Assembly (NCBI GenBank): GCA_002868945.1
Contig: PKTX01000028.1
Coordinates: forward strand, 1 to 64,000
DNA: 64,000 nt
Direction: 5' to 3'
Source: Desulfobulbaceae bacterium
GTDB lineage: Bacteria > Desulfobacterota > Desulfobulbia > Desulfobulbales > SURF-16
In this document: positions 15,756 to 24,638 of the stretch, piece by piece
Position numbering within the stretch: position 1 is the stretch's first letter
Layout of the letters: each line of letters begins with the position of its first letter
Notes under the pieces: model-generated
What the model saw: the letters and a program-made list of their open reading frames with translations, nothing else
Told to the model about the DNA's origin: nothing
The model's database searches: none
Translations under genes and position numbers: made by a program

Positions 15756-18181
15756 CCATTCAGAAAATCAGTTCGGAAGAGGCCTACCACCGTTGCGACC
15801 CCAGCACCTTTTCCTTTGAAACCACAACCGAGGTGGAGGAACTCAACCACTTTATCGGCCAGGACCGGGCCCTTGAGGCCGTTGATTTCGGCATCGGCAT
15901 GGCGCAACAGGGCTTCAACCTCTTTGTCGCCGGCCCGGAAGGTTCAGGCCGTCACACCGTGGTACAGTCCTTTATCCACCACAAGGCCGGTCAGGAACCG
16001 ACTCCCAGTGACTGGTGCTATGTCCACAACTTTCGCCAGCAGCACAAGCCGTTGGTCCTGGAGTTGCCCTCCAGCCAGGGCATGGTCTTCAAGGGCGAGA
16101 TGTATGACCTCATCGACACCCTGAAGACCACCATTCCAGCCATCTTTGAGGGGGACGATTATCGCAACAGGCATCGAACCATCACCGATAGCCTGGCCCA
16201 GAAAATTGAGGCCCTCTACCATGAGGTGGAAGAAAAGGCGGCAGCGGAAAGCATTGCCGTGTCCCGCACCGATCAGGGCTTTCGCTTCTCCCCCACCAAC
16301 GGCAAGGGCGAACCCCTCAGCCTTGAGGAGTTTCGCAAGCTTCCTGACAATGTCAAAAAACGAATCGAGGAAACCATTGAAAAACTGCAGACCATTCTGC
16401 AGGAGGCCATCCACCAGATCAGCATCTGGAAACGGGAAAGCGAAGAGAAGACTCGCAAACTCAAAAAAGACACGGCCCGCCAGGCGGCCTCCCACTTCAT
16501 CGAACCCCTGAAGAAAAAATATGCGGAACACGAAAAAGTCCTCCTCTACCTCGATGATGTGGAAGAGGATATCACCGAACGGGTGGATGACTTCCTCGGC
16601 AGCGAGGCCGGCGGCCAAAATCCCTTTATCATGGCCATCGGCGGCAACCAGGCGCCCTCCTTTGAGCAGTACGAGGTCAATGTCCTGATCAGCCATGAAA
16701 ACAACCATGGCTCACCGGTTATCTACGAGGACCTGCCCACCTATCAGAACCTGCATGGCCGCATTGAGCATCAGGCCCGCATGGGTGTTCTGACCACCAA
16801 CTTCACCCTGATCAAACCGGGTTCCCTGCATCTGGCCAATAATGGCTACCTTATCCTTGACGCCCGCAAGCTGCTCATGCAGCCCTTTGCCTATGAGGGC
16901 CTCAAACGAACGCTGCGCTCGAAAAAGGTGCATATTGAACCGGTGGAGCGACTGCTGGGCCTGGTGAGCACCGTTTCCCTGGAGCCTGAGCCCATGGACC
17001 TCAACATCAAGGTGGTGCTCATCGGCGAGCCCTTGATCTACTATCTTCTCAACGCCTATGATCCGGAGTTTATCGCCCTGTTCAAGGTGCAGGCCGACTT
17101 TGAAAGCGACATGAAACGGGACCGGGAAAGCCAGGAGCTCTACGCCACCCTCATTGCCGGCCTGGCCAAGGACAAGGGACTGCTGCCCCTGCATAACAGT
17201 GCCGTGGCCCGTCTCATCGAACAGGCTACCCGCAAGGCCGGTGACCGCGACAAGCTGTCGTTGCGCATCCGCGACTTTGCCGACCTCATGCAGGAGGCCG
17301 ACTACCTGGCCAAGAAAGAGAAGAAGGCAACCATTGACAACAGCGATGTGGAGCGGGCCATTGCCGCGGCCAAGAGACGGGGGAGCCGTATCAGGGACCG
17401 CCTCTTTGAGGCCATGGAGCAGAATATCCGTCATATTGAGACCGGCGGCAGCCAGGTGGGCCAGATCAACGGCCTGTCGGTGATCATGCTGGGCAACGAC
17501 ACCTTTGGCTGCCCGACCCGTATCACCGCCCTGACCAGGCCGGGCAAGGGCAAGATCGTCGACATTGAGCGGGAGGTGGAACTGGGTGGCCCCATCCACT
17601 CCAAGGGCGTCATGATCCTCTCCTCTTTTTTGAGCAGTCGCTACGCCCGCAACATCCCCCTCAGCCTGCAGGCCAGCCTGGTCTTTGAGCAGTCCTACGG
17701 CGGCGTGGATGGCGACAGCGCCTCCTGTGCCGAGCTCTGCAGCCTGCTCTCCTCCCTGGCCGATGTTCCCATCAAACAGTCCCTGGCCATCACCGGCGCC
17801 GTCAGCCAGAAGGGCGAGGTGCAGGCCATCGGCGGCGTCAACGAGAAGATTGAAGGCTTTTTTGACCTCTGTGAGAGTCGCGGCCTCACCGGTGAGCAGG
17901 GGGTCATCATCCCGGCCAGCAATGTTCGCCACCTGATGCTCAAAAAGGAGGTACTGGCGGCCATGGCGCAGGACACCTTCAGCGTCACGGCGGTGCACAG
18001 CGTCGATGAGGCGGTGGAATTGCTCACCGGCCTGGCTGCCGGAGAACGGGACCAGGCCGGCAACTACCCGGCAGAGTCGATCAACGGCCGCGTTGAGACC
18101 ACCCTGCTGGCCTTTGCCAAAAACCTGCAGGACTTTGACAAGGACGAGAAGAAGGACCCGGAGGATGAGGGGGCCAGTTAG
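15752..18181 (+). CDS. Lon-like AAA+ serine protease (LonB/LonC-like, AAA_32 type)
   Basis: 809 residues, soluble, no membrane segment. An N-terminal part with GPEGSGRHT at 61-69 stands where Walker A should be, with Arg in place of Lys. A helical, charged insertion covers roughly 150-290, followed by an AAA+-like core (PGSLHLANNGYLILDARKLL as Walker B region). The C-terminal Lon protease domain has the dyad S656 in GVDGDSASC and K699 in IGGVNEKIEGF. It lacks the Lon N-terminal substrate domain. The start overlaps the synthetase stop (ATGA), so it is translationally coupled to a metabolic operon. It may be a quality-control protease with weak or no ATPase activity, as reported for LonC-type proteins. 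Confidence 0.92.
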   Translation: MTIQKISSEEAYHRCDPSTFSFETTTEVEELNHFIGQDRALEAVDFGIGMAQQGFNLFVAGPEGSGRHTVVQSFIHHKAGQEPTPSDWCYVHNFRQQHKPLVLELPSSQGMVFKGEMYDLIDTLKTTIPAIFEGDDYRNRHRTITDSLAQKIEALYHEVEEKAAAESIAVSRTDQGFRFSPTNGKGEPLSLEEFRKLPDNVKKRIEETIEKLQTILQEAIHQISIWKRESEEKTRKLKKDTARQAASHFIEPLKKKYAEHEKVLLYLDDVEEDITERVDDFLGSEAGGQNPFIMAIGGNQAPSFEQYEVNVLISHENNHGSPVIYEDLPTYQNLHGRIEHQARMGVLTTNFTLIKPGSLHLANNGYLILDARKLLMQPFAYEGLKRTLRSKKVHIEPVERLLGLVSTVSLEPEPMDLNIKVVLIGEPLIYYLLNAYDPEFIALFKVQADFESDMKRDRESQELYATLIAGLAKDKGLLPLHNSAVARLIEQATRKAGDRDKLSLRIRDFADLMQEADYLAKKEKKATIDNSDVERAIAAAKRRGSRIRDRLFEAMEQNIRHIETGGSQVGQINGLSVIMLGNDTFGCPTRITALTRPGKGKIVDIEREVELGGPIHSKGVMILSSFLSSRYARNIPLSLQASLVFEQSYGGVDGDSASCAELCSLLSSLADVPIKQSLAITGAVSQKGEVQAIGGVNEKIEGFFDLCESRGLTGEQGVIIPASNVRHLMLKKEVLAAMAQDTFSVTAVHSVDEAVELLTGLAAGERDQAGNYPAESINGRVETTLLAFAKNLQDFDKDEKKDPEDEGAS

Positions 18182-18183
18182 TG

Positions 18184-18419
18184 CCTATCCAGAAATGGCC
18201 CTCTCGGAGTCTCGTAAACTCGCTTGCCGGCCCGATCTCGGCATCAGGCTTAAAAAATAATGCTCGGAGGTAAGCGAAACGAAGTGGAGACGCCGATATG
18301 GCATATATGCCTGCACTCCAAGGGTACCCGGAGTGTCGCAGGCTCCCTTACCTCTTTCAGGGCGTGCTTATTTTCTCGCACTCCTTGATCTCGAACGAAA
18401 TGACCTAGTTCCTGGACAA
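18184..18419. repeat. Mosaic MITE-like repeat with type-II ends
   Basis: The left end is CCTATCCAGAAATGGCC and the right end is roughly the complement of TTTGTCCAGGAACTAGG. The body shares long blocks with the element at 31440 (in inverse orientation): CTCTCGGAGTCTCGTAAACT, CCGATCTCGGC, GGAGACGCCGATAT, AGGCTCCCTTACCTCTT. It starts right after the stop of the Lon-like gene and fills the gap to the Mut7-C gene. The right boundary is approximate. Confidence 0.6.
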
Positions 18420-18448
18420 ACACCAGTTAAGATGAGACCACGTTACCT

Positions 18449-19209
18449 ATGAGCCTTTGCCTCCACTTCCACGGCGATCTTGTCGGCCTGCTGCGCCGCC
18501 GCTGGCGAGGCCGGCCAGCGGTTGAGATCCCCGGGGCGGCCGTAACGCCTCCATCAAGGATGTGGTGGAATCCTTTGGCCTGCCCCACACCGAGGTGGGC
18601 ACCCTGCTGGTGGATGGCACGGCCGTGGATTTTACCTACCTCGTCCAGGGAGGCGACCGCATCGACATCCGCCCCATAGAGCCGCCCTGGCAAGTGCGGA
18701 TTGCCTCGCTGCTGCGGCCCCGTCCCCTGGCCGAGCTGCGCTTTCTGGTTGATGCCAATGTCGCTAAACTGGGGCGCCTGCTGCGCATGGCCGGTTTTGA
18801 CACGGCCTCTTATCCAAATTGGTCCGACGCCCGGCTGGCTGCCTGCGCCGCCGGCGAGCAGCGCCTGCTGCTCAGCAAGGATCGCGGCCTGCTCATGCGC
18901 AAGGAGGTGGAATTCGGCCGCTACGTCAGGGCCACCATGCCGGCGGAGCAGCTCAGGGAGATCATCAATCTCCTGGGAATTGCCGAAGAGATGGATCCCC
19001 TGAGCCGCTGCCTGGAGTGCAACAGTCCCCTGCAAAGGGTTGCCAAGGAGGAGATCAACCACCTGCTGGAGCCCTTGACCCGCACCTACTATGAGGAATT
19101 CAGCCGCTGTCCGGCCTGCCACAAGATATACTGGCCCGGCAGCCATGTCGACAAAATGCGTGTCCTGCTGGCTGACCTGTTGCCCGAGCGAGAGGTCAGG
19201 CGCCGCTGA
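18449..19209 (+). pseudogene. Mut7-C RNase-domain protein with N-terminal ubiquitin-like domain, frameshifted
   Basis: The frame from the ATG at 18449 encodes the start of the Mut7-C-associated ubiquitin-like domain (LCLHFHGDLVGLLRR, AVEIPG). The next frame continues the same domain (NASIKDVVESFGLPHTEVG, VDFTYLVQGGDRIDI) and then the Mut7-C PIN-like RNase domain (RFLVDANVAKLGRLLRMAGFD, LLSKDRGLL). It ends with a zinc ribbon (CLECNSPL and CPACHKIYWPGSH). One base missing near CCCCGGGG at 18527-18534 explains the break; adding one G restores a single frame. From 18562 onward the frame is clean (215 codons). Its end overlaps the convergent TPR-methyltransferase by 14 nt. It may be a real mutation or a read error. 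Confidence 0.75.
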
Positions 19210-20752
19210 CGCGCCGCACCATATAGATTTCACCCGGAATCCATTCTCCACGCTCCTTACGGATACCGGTGGCCTGTCTGTGCTGCACGGCAAGGCCATG
19301 ACCGGCGAGCAGGTCGGCAATATAGTCAGGGGCATGGGCATAGCGCCCTGATTGGCGCAGACAATAGCCCCGGCTGCAGCTCTCCACCGAAAAGAGGAGA
19401 GAGCCGCCCGGCGCAAGGAGCGTCTCCACTTGCCTGAAAAAATCATGCAGAGCACCCAGATAAACAAAGACGTCCGTGGCCAAAATCAGATCGTAGAGGG
19501 CGGCATTTCCCTGCATAAAAGCAATGATATCTGCACAATGCACCTCGTCATACACTCCTCTGGCCGCGGCCTGCAGCAGCATCCTCTCTGAAAGATCCAC
19601 CCCAACAAAACGACGCACCATGCCCTGGAAGGCGCGACCGGCCAGGCCGGTTCCACATCCCAGATCAAGGCCGGCCGCCGCCGGTCCCGCCTCACCGCGC
19701 CGCTGACGAAAGCACTCGGCCAGTTGCTCCGGCACCCTGTAGTGCAAATCATCCACTAGGCTGGCATCAAAGGTGTCGGCATAGTTGTCAAAGAGATGGC
19801 GGACATGCTCAAGCGGTGCCGCGCCAGTGGTCTCACCCCGGAGGGCGGCCAGCATATGGCGGGCCGAATCGGGCTGATAGCCGCACTCCAAGGCACGCTC
19901 ATACATGGCGACGGCCTCCTCCAGACGATCTTCGGCATGATAGAGGATGGCCAGATCAGTGAGACAGATCCCGTTACGCGCATCAAGATCCAGGGCCTGC
20001 AGAAAGGCCTGCTCCGCGGCAGCCACATTGCCCTGCTCCCTATGGAGCACACCGATGTTGTAAAGGATATCAGCGTCCCGGCAATCGAGCCGAGCCGCCT
20101 CGTTCAGGGCCGTCAGGGCCTGAGCCGGTTGCCGCAAGGCCTTATAGCAGAGGGCCAGATTAAAACAGGCATCCACATAATCGGGCTGAACGGCCAGCAC
20201 CTGGTCAAAGGCGGCCCGAGCCGCCTCATACTCCTGCTCTTCAAAGAGGAGCAGGCCCAGCTGATAGCGCGCCTCACTATCGGTCGGCTGCCGCTGGACA
20301 ATCTCCTCCAGAGAGGTGCGGGCCCTGGCCCGTTGGCCGGCCTCAATCCGGGCCAGGGCCAGGGCCAACTGAATCGACTTGTCGGCTGCGCCATGGGCCA
20401 AGGCCCCTTCATAGGCGACAATGGCCTGCTGAGGTCGGCCCAGCTGCCGCAGGCCATTGCCCAGATGATAGTAGAGATGGTGCAACCGGGGAGAGGCCTG
20501 CACGGCCTGCTCATAAAGGGCCACGGCCCGGTCAACCCTGCCCTGACTGTGATGCAGCAGAGCAAAATTCCCCAAGGCCTCGCCATGGCGGGGGTGACGT
20601 GCCAGAAAGGACTCATAGACCTCGGCCGCCTCTGCTATTCTGCCCTGCCGATGAAGGGTATAGGCCTGCTCCAGCAGGGCCTCCTCCTTCTGGCGCCACC
20701 GCTTTTTTTTATGCGGCGCTGCCTTCCGGCGCGCCTTCCTGCTTAACCTCAT
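19196..20752 (-). CDS. TPR-repeat protein fused to SAM-dependent methyltransferase (copy 1)
   Basis: About 518 residues. A basic N-terminus (RLSRKARRKAAPHKKKRWRQ) is followed by about nine TPR repeats to residue about 315, each with the pattern G-x-x-x-xA-x-x-x-YE-x-xL-x-x-x-P. A class I methyltransferase domain follows: LDLGCGTGLAGRAF (motif I), GVDLSERML (motif II acidic residue) and LILATDVFVYLG. It resembles the protein at 56092-57459 in order and motifs; both end with a phrase on the pattern SGRYAH. Such proteins methylate unknown small or protein substrates. The ATG at 20752 is used because upstream codons offer only TTG. It converges with the Mut7-C gene. Confidence 0.85.
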   Translation of the reverse strand: MRLSRKARRKAAPHKKKRWRQKEEALLEQAYTLHRQGRIAEAAEVYESFLARHPRHGEALGNFALLHHSQGRVDRAVALYEQAVQASPRLHHLYYHLGNGLRQLGRPQQAIVAYEGALAHGAADKSIQLALALARIEAGQRARARTSLEEIVQRQPTDSEARYQLGLLLFEEQEYEAARAAFDQVLAVQPDYVDACFNLALCYKALRQPAQALTALNEAARLDCRDADILYNIGVLHREQGNVAAAEQAFLQALDLDARNGICLTDLAILYHAEDRLEEAVAMYERALECGYQPDSARHMLAALRGETTGAAPLEHVRHLFDNYADTFDASLVDDLHYRVPEQLAECFRQRRGEAGPAAAGLDLGCGTGLAGRAFQGMVRRFVGVDLSERMLLQAAARGVYDEVHCADIIAFMQGNAALYDLILATDVFVYLGALHDFFRQVETLLAPGGSLLFSVESCSRGYCLRQSGRYAHAPDYIADLLAGHGLAVQHRQATGIRKERGEWIPGEIYMVRRVSGA

Positions 20753-21090
20753 GACAAAATAACGGCTGCACAACAAGGATCGAGCCCCTTGTTGTTGTTA
20801 CATATTGATGGCGTTGTAAAAAGTTCATCGTACCGCCTGTCGGGCCCTGAAAAAACACGGGCCACCACCGAAGCCGTACGGCCTGGCCTCCTTTCTCACT
20901 TATTGCGGCGGCCGCCTTTTGTCAAGCGGCCACCACCTTTCGTGGAGGGCAGCGGCAGTGCGGCGCCCGGCAGAACAAGGTTCGACAGGCGGCCTCGTAT
21001 TATCCCTGCGCAGCCATTAATCAGGGCTAGACTTTTACCCGCCATCTATGCCAGAATTTATAGAGCGCCCCCACACACCTGGAGAAAGGC
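20753..21090. other. Divergent intergenic region, no gene seen
   Basis: 338 bp between the divergent TPR-methyltransferase and sixA. It contains a TATTGATGGCGT block like the one near 4616, several GC-rich small palindromes, and AGAAAGG before the sixA start. I cannot place promoters with confidence. Confidence 0.4.
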
Positions 21091-21552
21091 ATGTCACTCT
21101 ATCTTGTCCAGCACGGTCTCAGTCTCGGCAAGGATGAAGACCCCGAAAAGGGCCTCTCCGAGACGGGCATCGCCACCACCAAGAGGATAGCCGAGGTGGC
21201 GGCCGGTTACAATGTCCGGGTGCAGGCCATCCACCACAGTGCCAAGAAAAGGGCCCGCCAGACCGCGGAACTGCTGGCTGCCGCCCTGCATCCTCCAGCC
21301 GGCACGGCTGAACAGAGCGGCCTGCTGCCCCTGGACGATGTCAGCCGCCTGGCACCGCAGTTGGCCAGTGCCGACCAGCTCATGCTGGTGGGCCATCTTC
21401 CCTTTATGGAGCGCCTCACCGGTCTGCTGGTCAGCGGCGACCCGCAGCAACTCATCTGTAAATTCCAAAACAGCGGCATCATCTGCCTGGATCAGGAGCC
21501 GGACAGGGCAACCTGGTTTATCAAGTGGACGCTGATGCCGAACATAGGTTGA
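21091..21552 (+). CDS. sixA: Phosphohistidine phosphatase SixA
   Basis: 153 residues, a single histidine-phosphatase domain of the short SixA kind. It would remove phosphate from His-phosphorylated HPt domains or proteins. Motif LVQHGLSLGKDEDPEKGLSETG carries the nucleophilic His of the RHG motif, with the Arg replaced by Gln; this is common in anaerobe SixA proteins. The later VGHLPFMERL supplies the second catalytic His. A third region, FQNSGIICL, matches the family end. GGAG/AAAGG lies just before the ATG. It is followed after 2 nt by the flavoredoxin gene, so they are probably cotranscribed. Confidence 0.9.
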   Translation: MSLYLVQHGLSLGKDEDPEKGLSETGIATTKRIAEVAAGYNVRVQAIHHSAKKRARQTAELLAAALHPPAGTAEQSGLLPLDDVSRLAPQLASADQLMLVGHLPFMERLTGLLVSGDPQQLICKFQNSGIICLDQEPDRATWFIKWTLMPNIG

Positions 21553-21554
21553 CC

Positions 21555-22106
21555 ATGATCTTTGACGAACTTGCCCCGAGCCGGGCCAACCGGCTCATCA
21601 ACCACGGTCCCGTGGTCCTGATAAGCTGCCGCGACGGCGACCGGACCAATATCATGACCGCAGCCTGGGCCATGCCGGCCAGCCACACCCCTCCCATGCT
21701 GGCGGTGGCCATCGGCCCCAGCCGCTTCACCCACGACCTGATCATCAACAGCAACGAATTTGTGGTCAATGTGCCGGGCGCCGACCTGCTGGACGCCGTC
21801 TGGTACTGCGGCACCAAACATGGTCATGAGCTGGACAAATTCGCAGAATGCAATCTTTCGGCCCAAAATGGCAAAGAGGTGGCGGCGCCGCTCATCGGCG
21901 AGGCCATCGGCGCCATTGAATGCCGCCTGAGCAGTCACCCAACGGCCGGCGATCACACCATTATGGTGGGCGAGGTGGTGGCCGCCTGGGCCAAGGCAGA
22001 GCTCTTTGAGACGCGCCTACTGGTGGAAAAGAGTGCGGCCCAGACCCTGCACCACCTGGGTGGCCCTCACTTCTGCCGGCCCGGTGCCGTGCTCGCCAAA
22101 AAATAA
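21555..22106 (+). CDS. Flavoredoxin / flavin-reductase-like FMN-binding protein
   Basis: About 183 residues with the split-barrel FMN-binding fold. The pattern is PVVLISCRDGDRTNIMTAAW, then PPMLAVAIGPSRFTHDLI and NEFVVNVPGADLL, then the flavoredoxin-type CGTKHGHELDKFAECNL, and HTIMVGEVVAA. These FMN proteins take part in electron transfer in sulfate reducers (for example thiosulfate reduction in Desulfovibrio). The ATG at 21555, two bases after the sixA stop, is preferred over an in-frame ATG at 21525 that would overlap sixA by 28 nt. Partner unknown. Confidence 0.9.
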   Translation: MIFDELAPSRANRLINHGPVVLISCRDGDRTNIMTAAWAMPASHTPPMLAVAIGPSRFTHDLIINSNEFVVNVPGADLLDAVWYCGTKHGHELDKFAECNLSAQNGKEVAAPLIGEAIGAIECRLSSHPTAGDHTIMVGEVVAAWAKAELFETRLLVEKSAAQTLHHLGGPHFCRPGAVLAKK

Positions 22107-22152
22107 TAGTAACGGTACTATCCGACCAACTCCATAGAAGAGGAGAAACATC

Positions 22153-22515
22153 ATGAGTAGACAGCTGTCGTTTACCAAAATTGAAAAGGAATTGCTGCCC
22201 GACTTCCGGCAGAAGATCAACCAGGCCGAATCATCCGAGGATGTGAAGACCTTTTACGCCCGCACCGCCCTGGAACTTTTCGACAAGGTATTTGAGGGAA
22301 GCCTCTCCCTTGATTTTGATGACATCTCTCTCCAACCCGGTCATGACAACAAGTACAGCTTGAGTAATCGACTCCTGGAAGCAAGCGAATTTAACGAGAT
22401 CTGGGACAATTCGGACCTGCCCAATGTTTTACAGCGCTTCACGGAAACCGCCTTAAACAGATATGCCCACCTGGAAAAGCACCCGGAAAAGACGGAGGCG
22501 AAAATAAGAATGTAG
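22153..22515 (+). CDS. Hypothetical protein, 120 aa
   Basis: I do not recognise this protein. It is soluble, mostly helical by composition, with N-terminal KIEKELLPDFRQKINQAES and a run of acidic residues near the middle (SLDFDDISLQ). No Cys, signal or membrane segment is seen. A clear site AGAGGAGAAA precedes the ATG at good spacing. The stop TAG overlaps by one base the GTG of the next gene, an HTH/zinc-ribbon protein, so the two are translationally coupled. A partner role with that regulator is inference. Confidence 0.75.
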   Translation: MSRQLSFTKIEKELLPDFRQKINQAESSEDVKTFYARTALELFDKVFEGSLSLDFDDISLQPGHDNKYSLSNRLLEASEFNEIWDNSDLPNVLQRFTETALNRYAHLEKHPEKTEAKIRM

Positions 22516-22805
22516 TGATGCGCCAGGGATCCCTTCGTCAACAGATCATGGACCTTCTCGGCCAAGAGGAGATGAACAGCCTGCAGATATCCCAGGCTGT
22601 GGGTGTTGCTGAAAAGGATGTGGCCTCTCACCTGGAACATATCAGCCGCACCCTGGCCCGCACGGCGCGCACCTTGTCCATCGAGCCGCCGGCCTGTCTA
22701 GGATGCGGCTATATCTTCAAAGAGCGCAAACGGCTGCAGCGGCCGGGACGCTGCCCGCGCTGCAAGGGCAGTCACATCAGAATGGCAACCTACAGGATAT
22801 CTTGA
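22515..22805 (+). CDS. Predicted transcriptional regulator: HTH plus zinc ribbon
   Basis: 96 residues. The first 55 form a winged-helix-like domain (LRQQIMDLLGQEEMNSLQIS, VGVAEKDVASHLEHI). The rest is a zinc ribbon, CLGCGYIF and CPRCKGSHI, like the HTH-Zn-ribbon proteins of COG3357 that are common in archaea and some Deltaproteobacteria. GTG (22515) or ATG (22518) could start; it is coupled to the preceding gene. The last residues (IS) and the TGA stop come from the left terminal repeat of a mobile element inserted at 22795. Without that insert the gene would end in TYTIGER, with a TAG five codons after the Tyr-Thr. Confidence 0.8.
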   Translation: MMRQGSLRQQIMDLLGQEEMNSLQISQAVGVAEKDVASHLEHISRTLARTARTLSIEPPACLGCGYIFKERKRLQRPGRCPRCKGSHIRMATYRIS

Positions 22806-23011
22806 TATTATTAGATTTTTTGTTCGAGCTTGAGAAGCATAGAAAATAAAAAGCGCGCCCTGAAAGAGGTAAGGGAGCATGCGACACTCCGGGTGCCCTT
22901 GGGGTGCAGCATATCGGGCATATGTGAGGACTTTTATTTTCGTAGCGACAAAAAAATCGGACAGGTAAGCGAGCCTGCGAGACTCCGAAAAAGCAATTAT
23001 TCAAGATGGCC
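22795..23011 (+). mobile_element. MITE-like element, 217 bp copy (TIR + 4-bp TSD)
   Basis: The left end is GGATATCTTGATATT and the right end ATTATTCAAGATGGCC. TACA is duplicated at 22791-22794 and 23012-23015. The body has the AAGCGCGCCCTGAAAGAGGT, CGACACTCCGGGTGCCCTTG and TTATTTTCGTAGCG modules. Its length equals that of the copy at 9334 (opposite orientation). It interrupts the 3' end of the HTH/zinc-ribbon gene. The 172 bp from its right end to the next gene holds GC-rich sequence and no gene. Confidence 0.9.
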
Positions 23012-23183
23012 TACACCATTGGTGAACGATAGTTGCGCGCCGCAGGCAGGGGCCGCCCCCCATGCCGGGGCGGCCACGCCACTCCTGTTTCGCCGCGATT
23101 GGCACACAGGGCCAAGGCCGGCCCACGACAACATCCAGCCGGCCCGGCAAGAAAAAAACATCCATCCACATCATTGATCAGCC

Positions 23184-24638
23184 ATGGCCCCTGTCTTTCG
23201 CCGCTTTGCCGGCAGACCCCTTATTGTCTTTATCTGGCTGGCCCTGCTGGCACTCCTCTTTGCTCGCGACTTTTTCATCCGCGATATTGATCCGCGCGAA
23301 CAGCAAATCCTGGCCCGGGGCCGCCAGGAAACATACATGGGCGTCTACTTCAACAAAGAGCGCATCGGCTACCTCCGCACCCGTCTTATACCGGAGACGG
23401 ACACCATCCAGGTGGAACAGGAGGGTATTTTGCGCCTGCAGATTCTCGGCAAGGAACATCCGCTGCGCCTGAGCGGCACGGCCCGCCTTTCTCCCTCCTT
23501 TACCCTCCAGGACTTTGATTTTTCCCTGTCATCGCCCTTTTACTCCATGCAAAGCACGGGCCGGGTCCAGGGCAACACCATTTATTTCTCCATGGATTCC
23601 GGCAAAGGGCTGATAAACGACAGTATCAAACTGGCACGACCTCCTTTTTTTATGACAAACCAGCGCAGCCACCTTCTCCAACCAGGCCTGGAAAAAGGAG
23701 ACAAGGTACGCCAGGCCGGCTTTGATCCCCTCACCCTGGCCACCCAGGAGATGGTCATCACCTATCAGGGGCGCGACAAGGTCCTGATCAAGGGTCGAGT
23801 CCACAATCTCCACCATTTTCAGGAGCTGGTGAGCGGCATTCGCATAAACTTCTGGCTTGATGAGAGCGGTAAGGTGATCAAGGAGGAGTCGCCGGCCGGC
23901 TTTGTCTTTTTGGCTGAACCAAAATTCCAGGCCCTGGACATCAGCGGTGCCGAGGATGACCTGCTGGCAAGCGTGGCTGTTGATTATCAGGGTCGACTTC
24001 CCGACCTGGCCCGCACAAGCCGAATCCGCTATCGTCTGGCGCTGCCGACCGGGGCGGACTTTGATCTGGCCGGCGGTCGCCAGGAATTTGACGGCTCTGT
24101 TGTTACCCTCCATAATGAAGGTCTGACCGGCCGGGGCGGCTGCACCGACCCGCAGCAGTACCTGGCCGCCACCTCCACCATCCAGAGCACGGCGGCGCCC
24201 ATCCGCAAGCTGGCAGACGAAATCATCGGCAGCAGAAGCGAGACAGTGGCCAAGGTCAAGGCCCTGGCCGCCTGGGTTTACAACAACCTGGAAAAAAGGC
24301 CGGTGATCGGTCTGCCCGATGCCCTTACCGCCCTGCAAAGCGGCCGGGGCGACTGCAATGAACACGCCGTCCTCTTTGCCGCCCTGGCCCGGGCCGTCAA
24401 TATTCCCTGCCGCATTGCCGCCGGGGTCATGCTCCATGAGGGCCGTTTTTTTTACCACGCCTGGAACGAGGTGTGTACGACGCAGGGCTGGCTGTCGGTG
24501 GACAGCAGTCGCAACCAGCTGCCGGCTGATCTCTCCCACATCCGCTTTGTGGTGGGGGAAGGCAGCGAGCAGGTGCGCATGGGCAGTCTGCTCGGCAACC
24601 TGGGGATTATTGTCCTGAGCAGTGAGGAGGAGAGATGA
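23184..24638 (+). CDS. Membrane-anchored transglutaminase-like protein
   Basis: 484 residues. An N-terminal signal-anchor helix (LIVFIWLALLALLFA) puts the rest outside the cytoplasmic membrane. A beta-rich region of about 300 residues follows, then a transglutaminase core. In the core, Cys lies in GRGDCNEHAVLFAALAR, His in YHAWNEV and Asp in WLSVDSS, so the triad is complete. These domains act as cysteine peptidases or amide cross-linkers; the substrate is unknown. The stop overlaps the ABC ATPase start (ATGA), and a permease follows, so it belongs to an export-type operon. No good Shine-Dalgarno precedes the ATG. Confidence 0.9.
   Translation: MAPVFRRFAGRPLIVFIWLALLALLFARDFFIRDIDPREQQILARGRQETYMGVYFNKERIGYLRTRLIPETDTIQVEQEGILRLQILGKEHPLRLSGTARLSPSFTLQDFDFSLSSPFYSMQSTGRVQGNTIYFSMDSGKGLINDSIKLARPPFFMTNQRSHLLQPGLEKGDKVRQAGFDPLTLATQEMVITYQGRDKVLIKGRVHNLHHFQELVSGIRINFWLDESGKVIKEESPAGFVFLAEPKFQALDISGAEDDLLASVAVDYQGRLPDLARTSRIRYRLALPTGADFDLAGGRQEFDGSVVTLHNEGLTGRGGCTDPQQYLAATSTIQSTAAPIRKLADEIIGSRSETVAKVKALAAWVYNNLEKRPVIGLPDALTALQSGRGDCNEHAVLFAALARAVNIPCRIAAGVMLHEGRFFYHAWNEVCTTQGWLSVDSSRNQLPADLSHIRFVVGEGSEQVRMGSLLGNLGIIVLSSEEER

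Noticed and set aside
22777-23004. Open frames across the mobile elements (also near 9317-9505, 31455-31713, 60476-60721) as small conserved genes
   Set aside because: They recur only because the element recurs, lie on either strand, have no ribosome site and no codon-like conservation.
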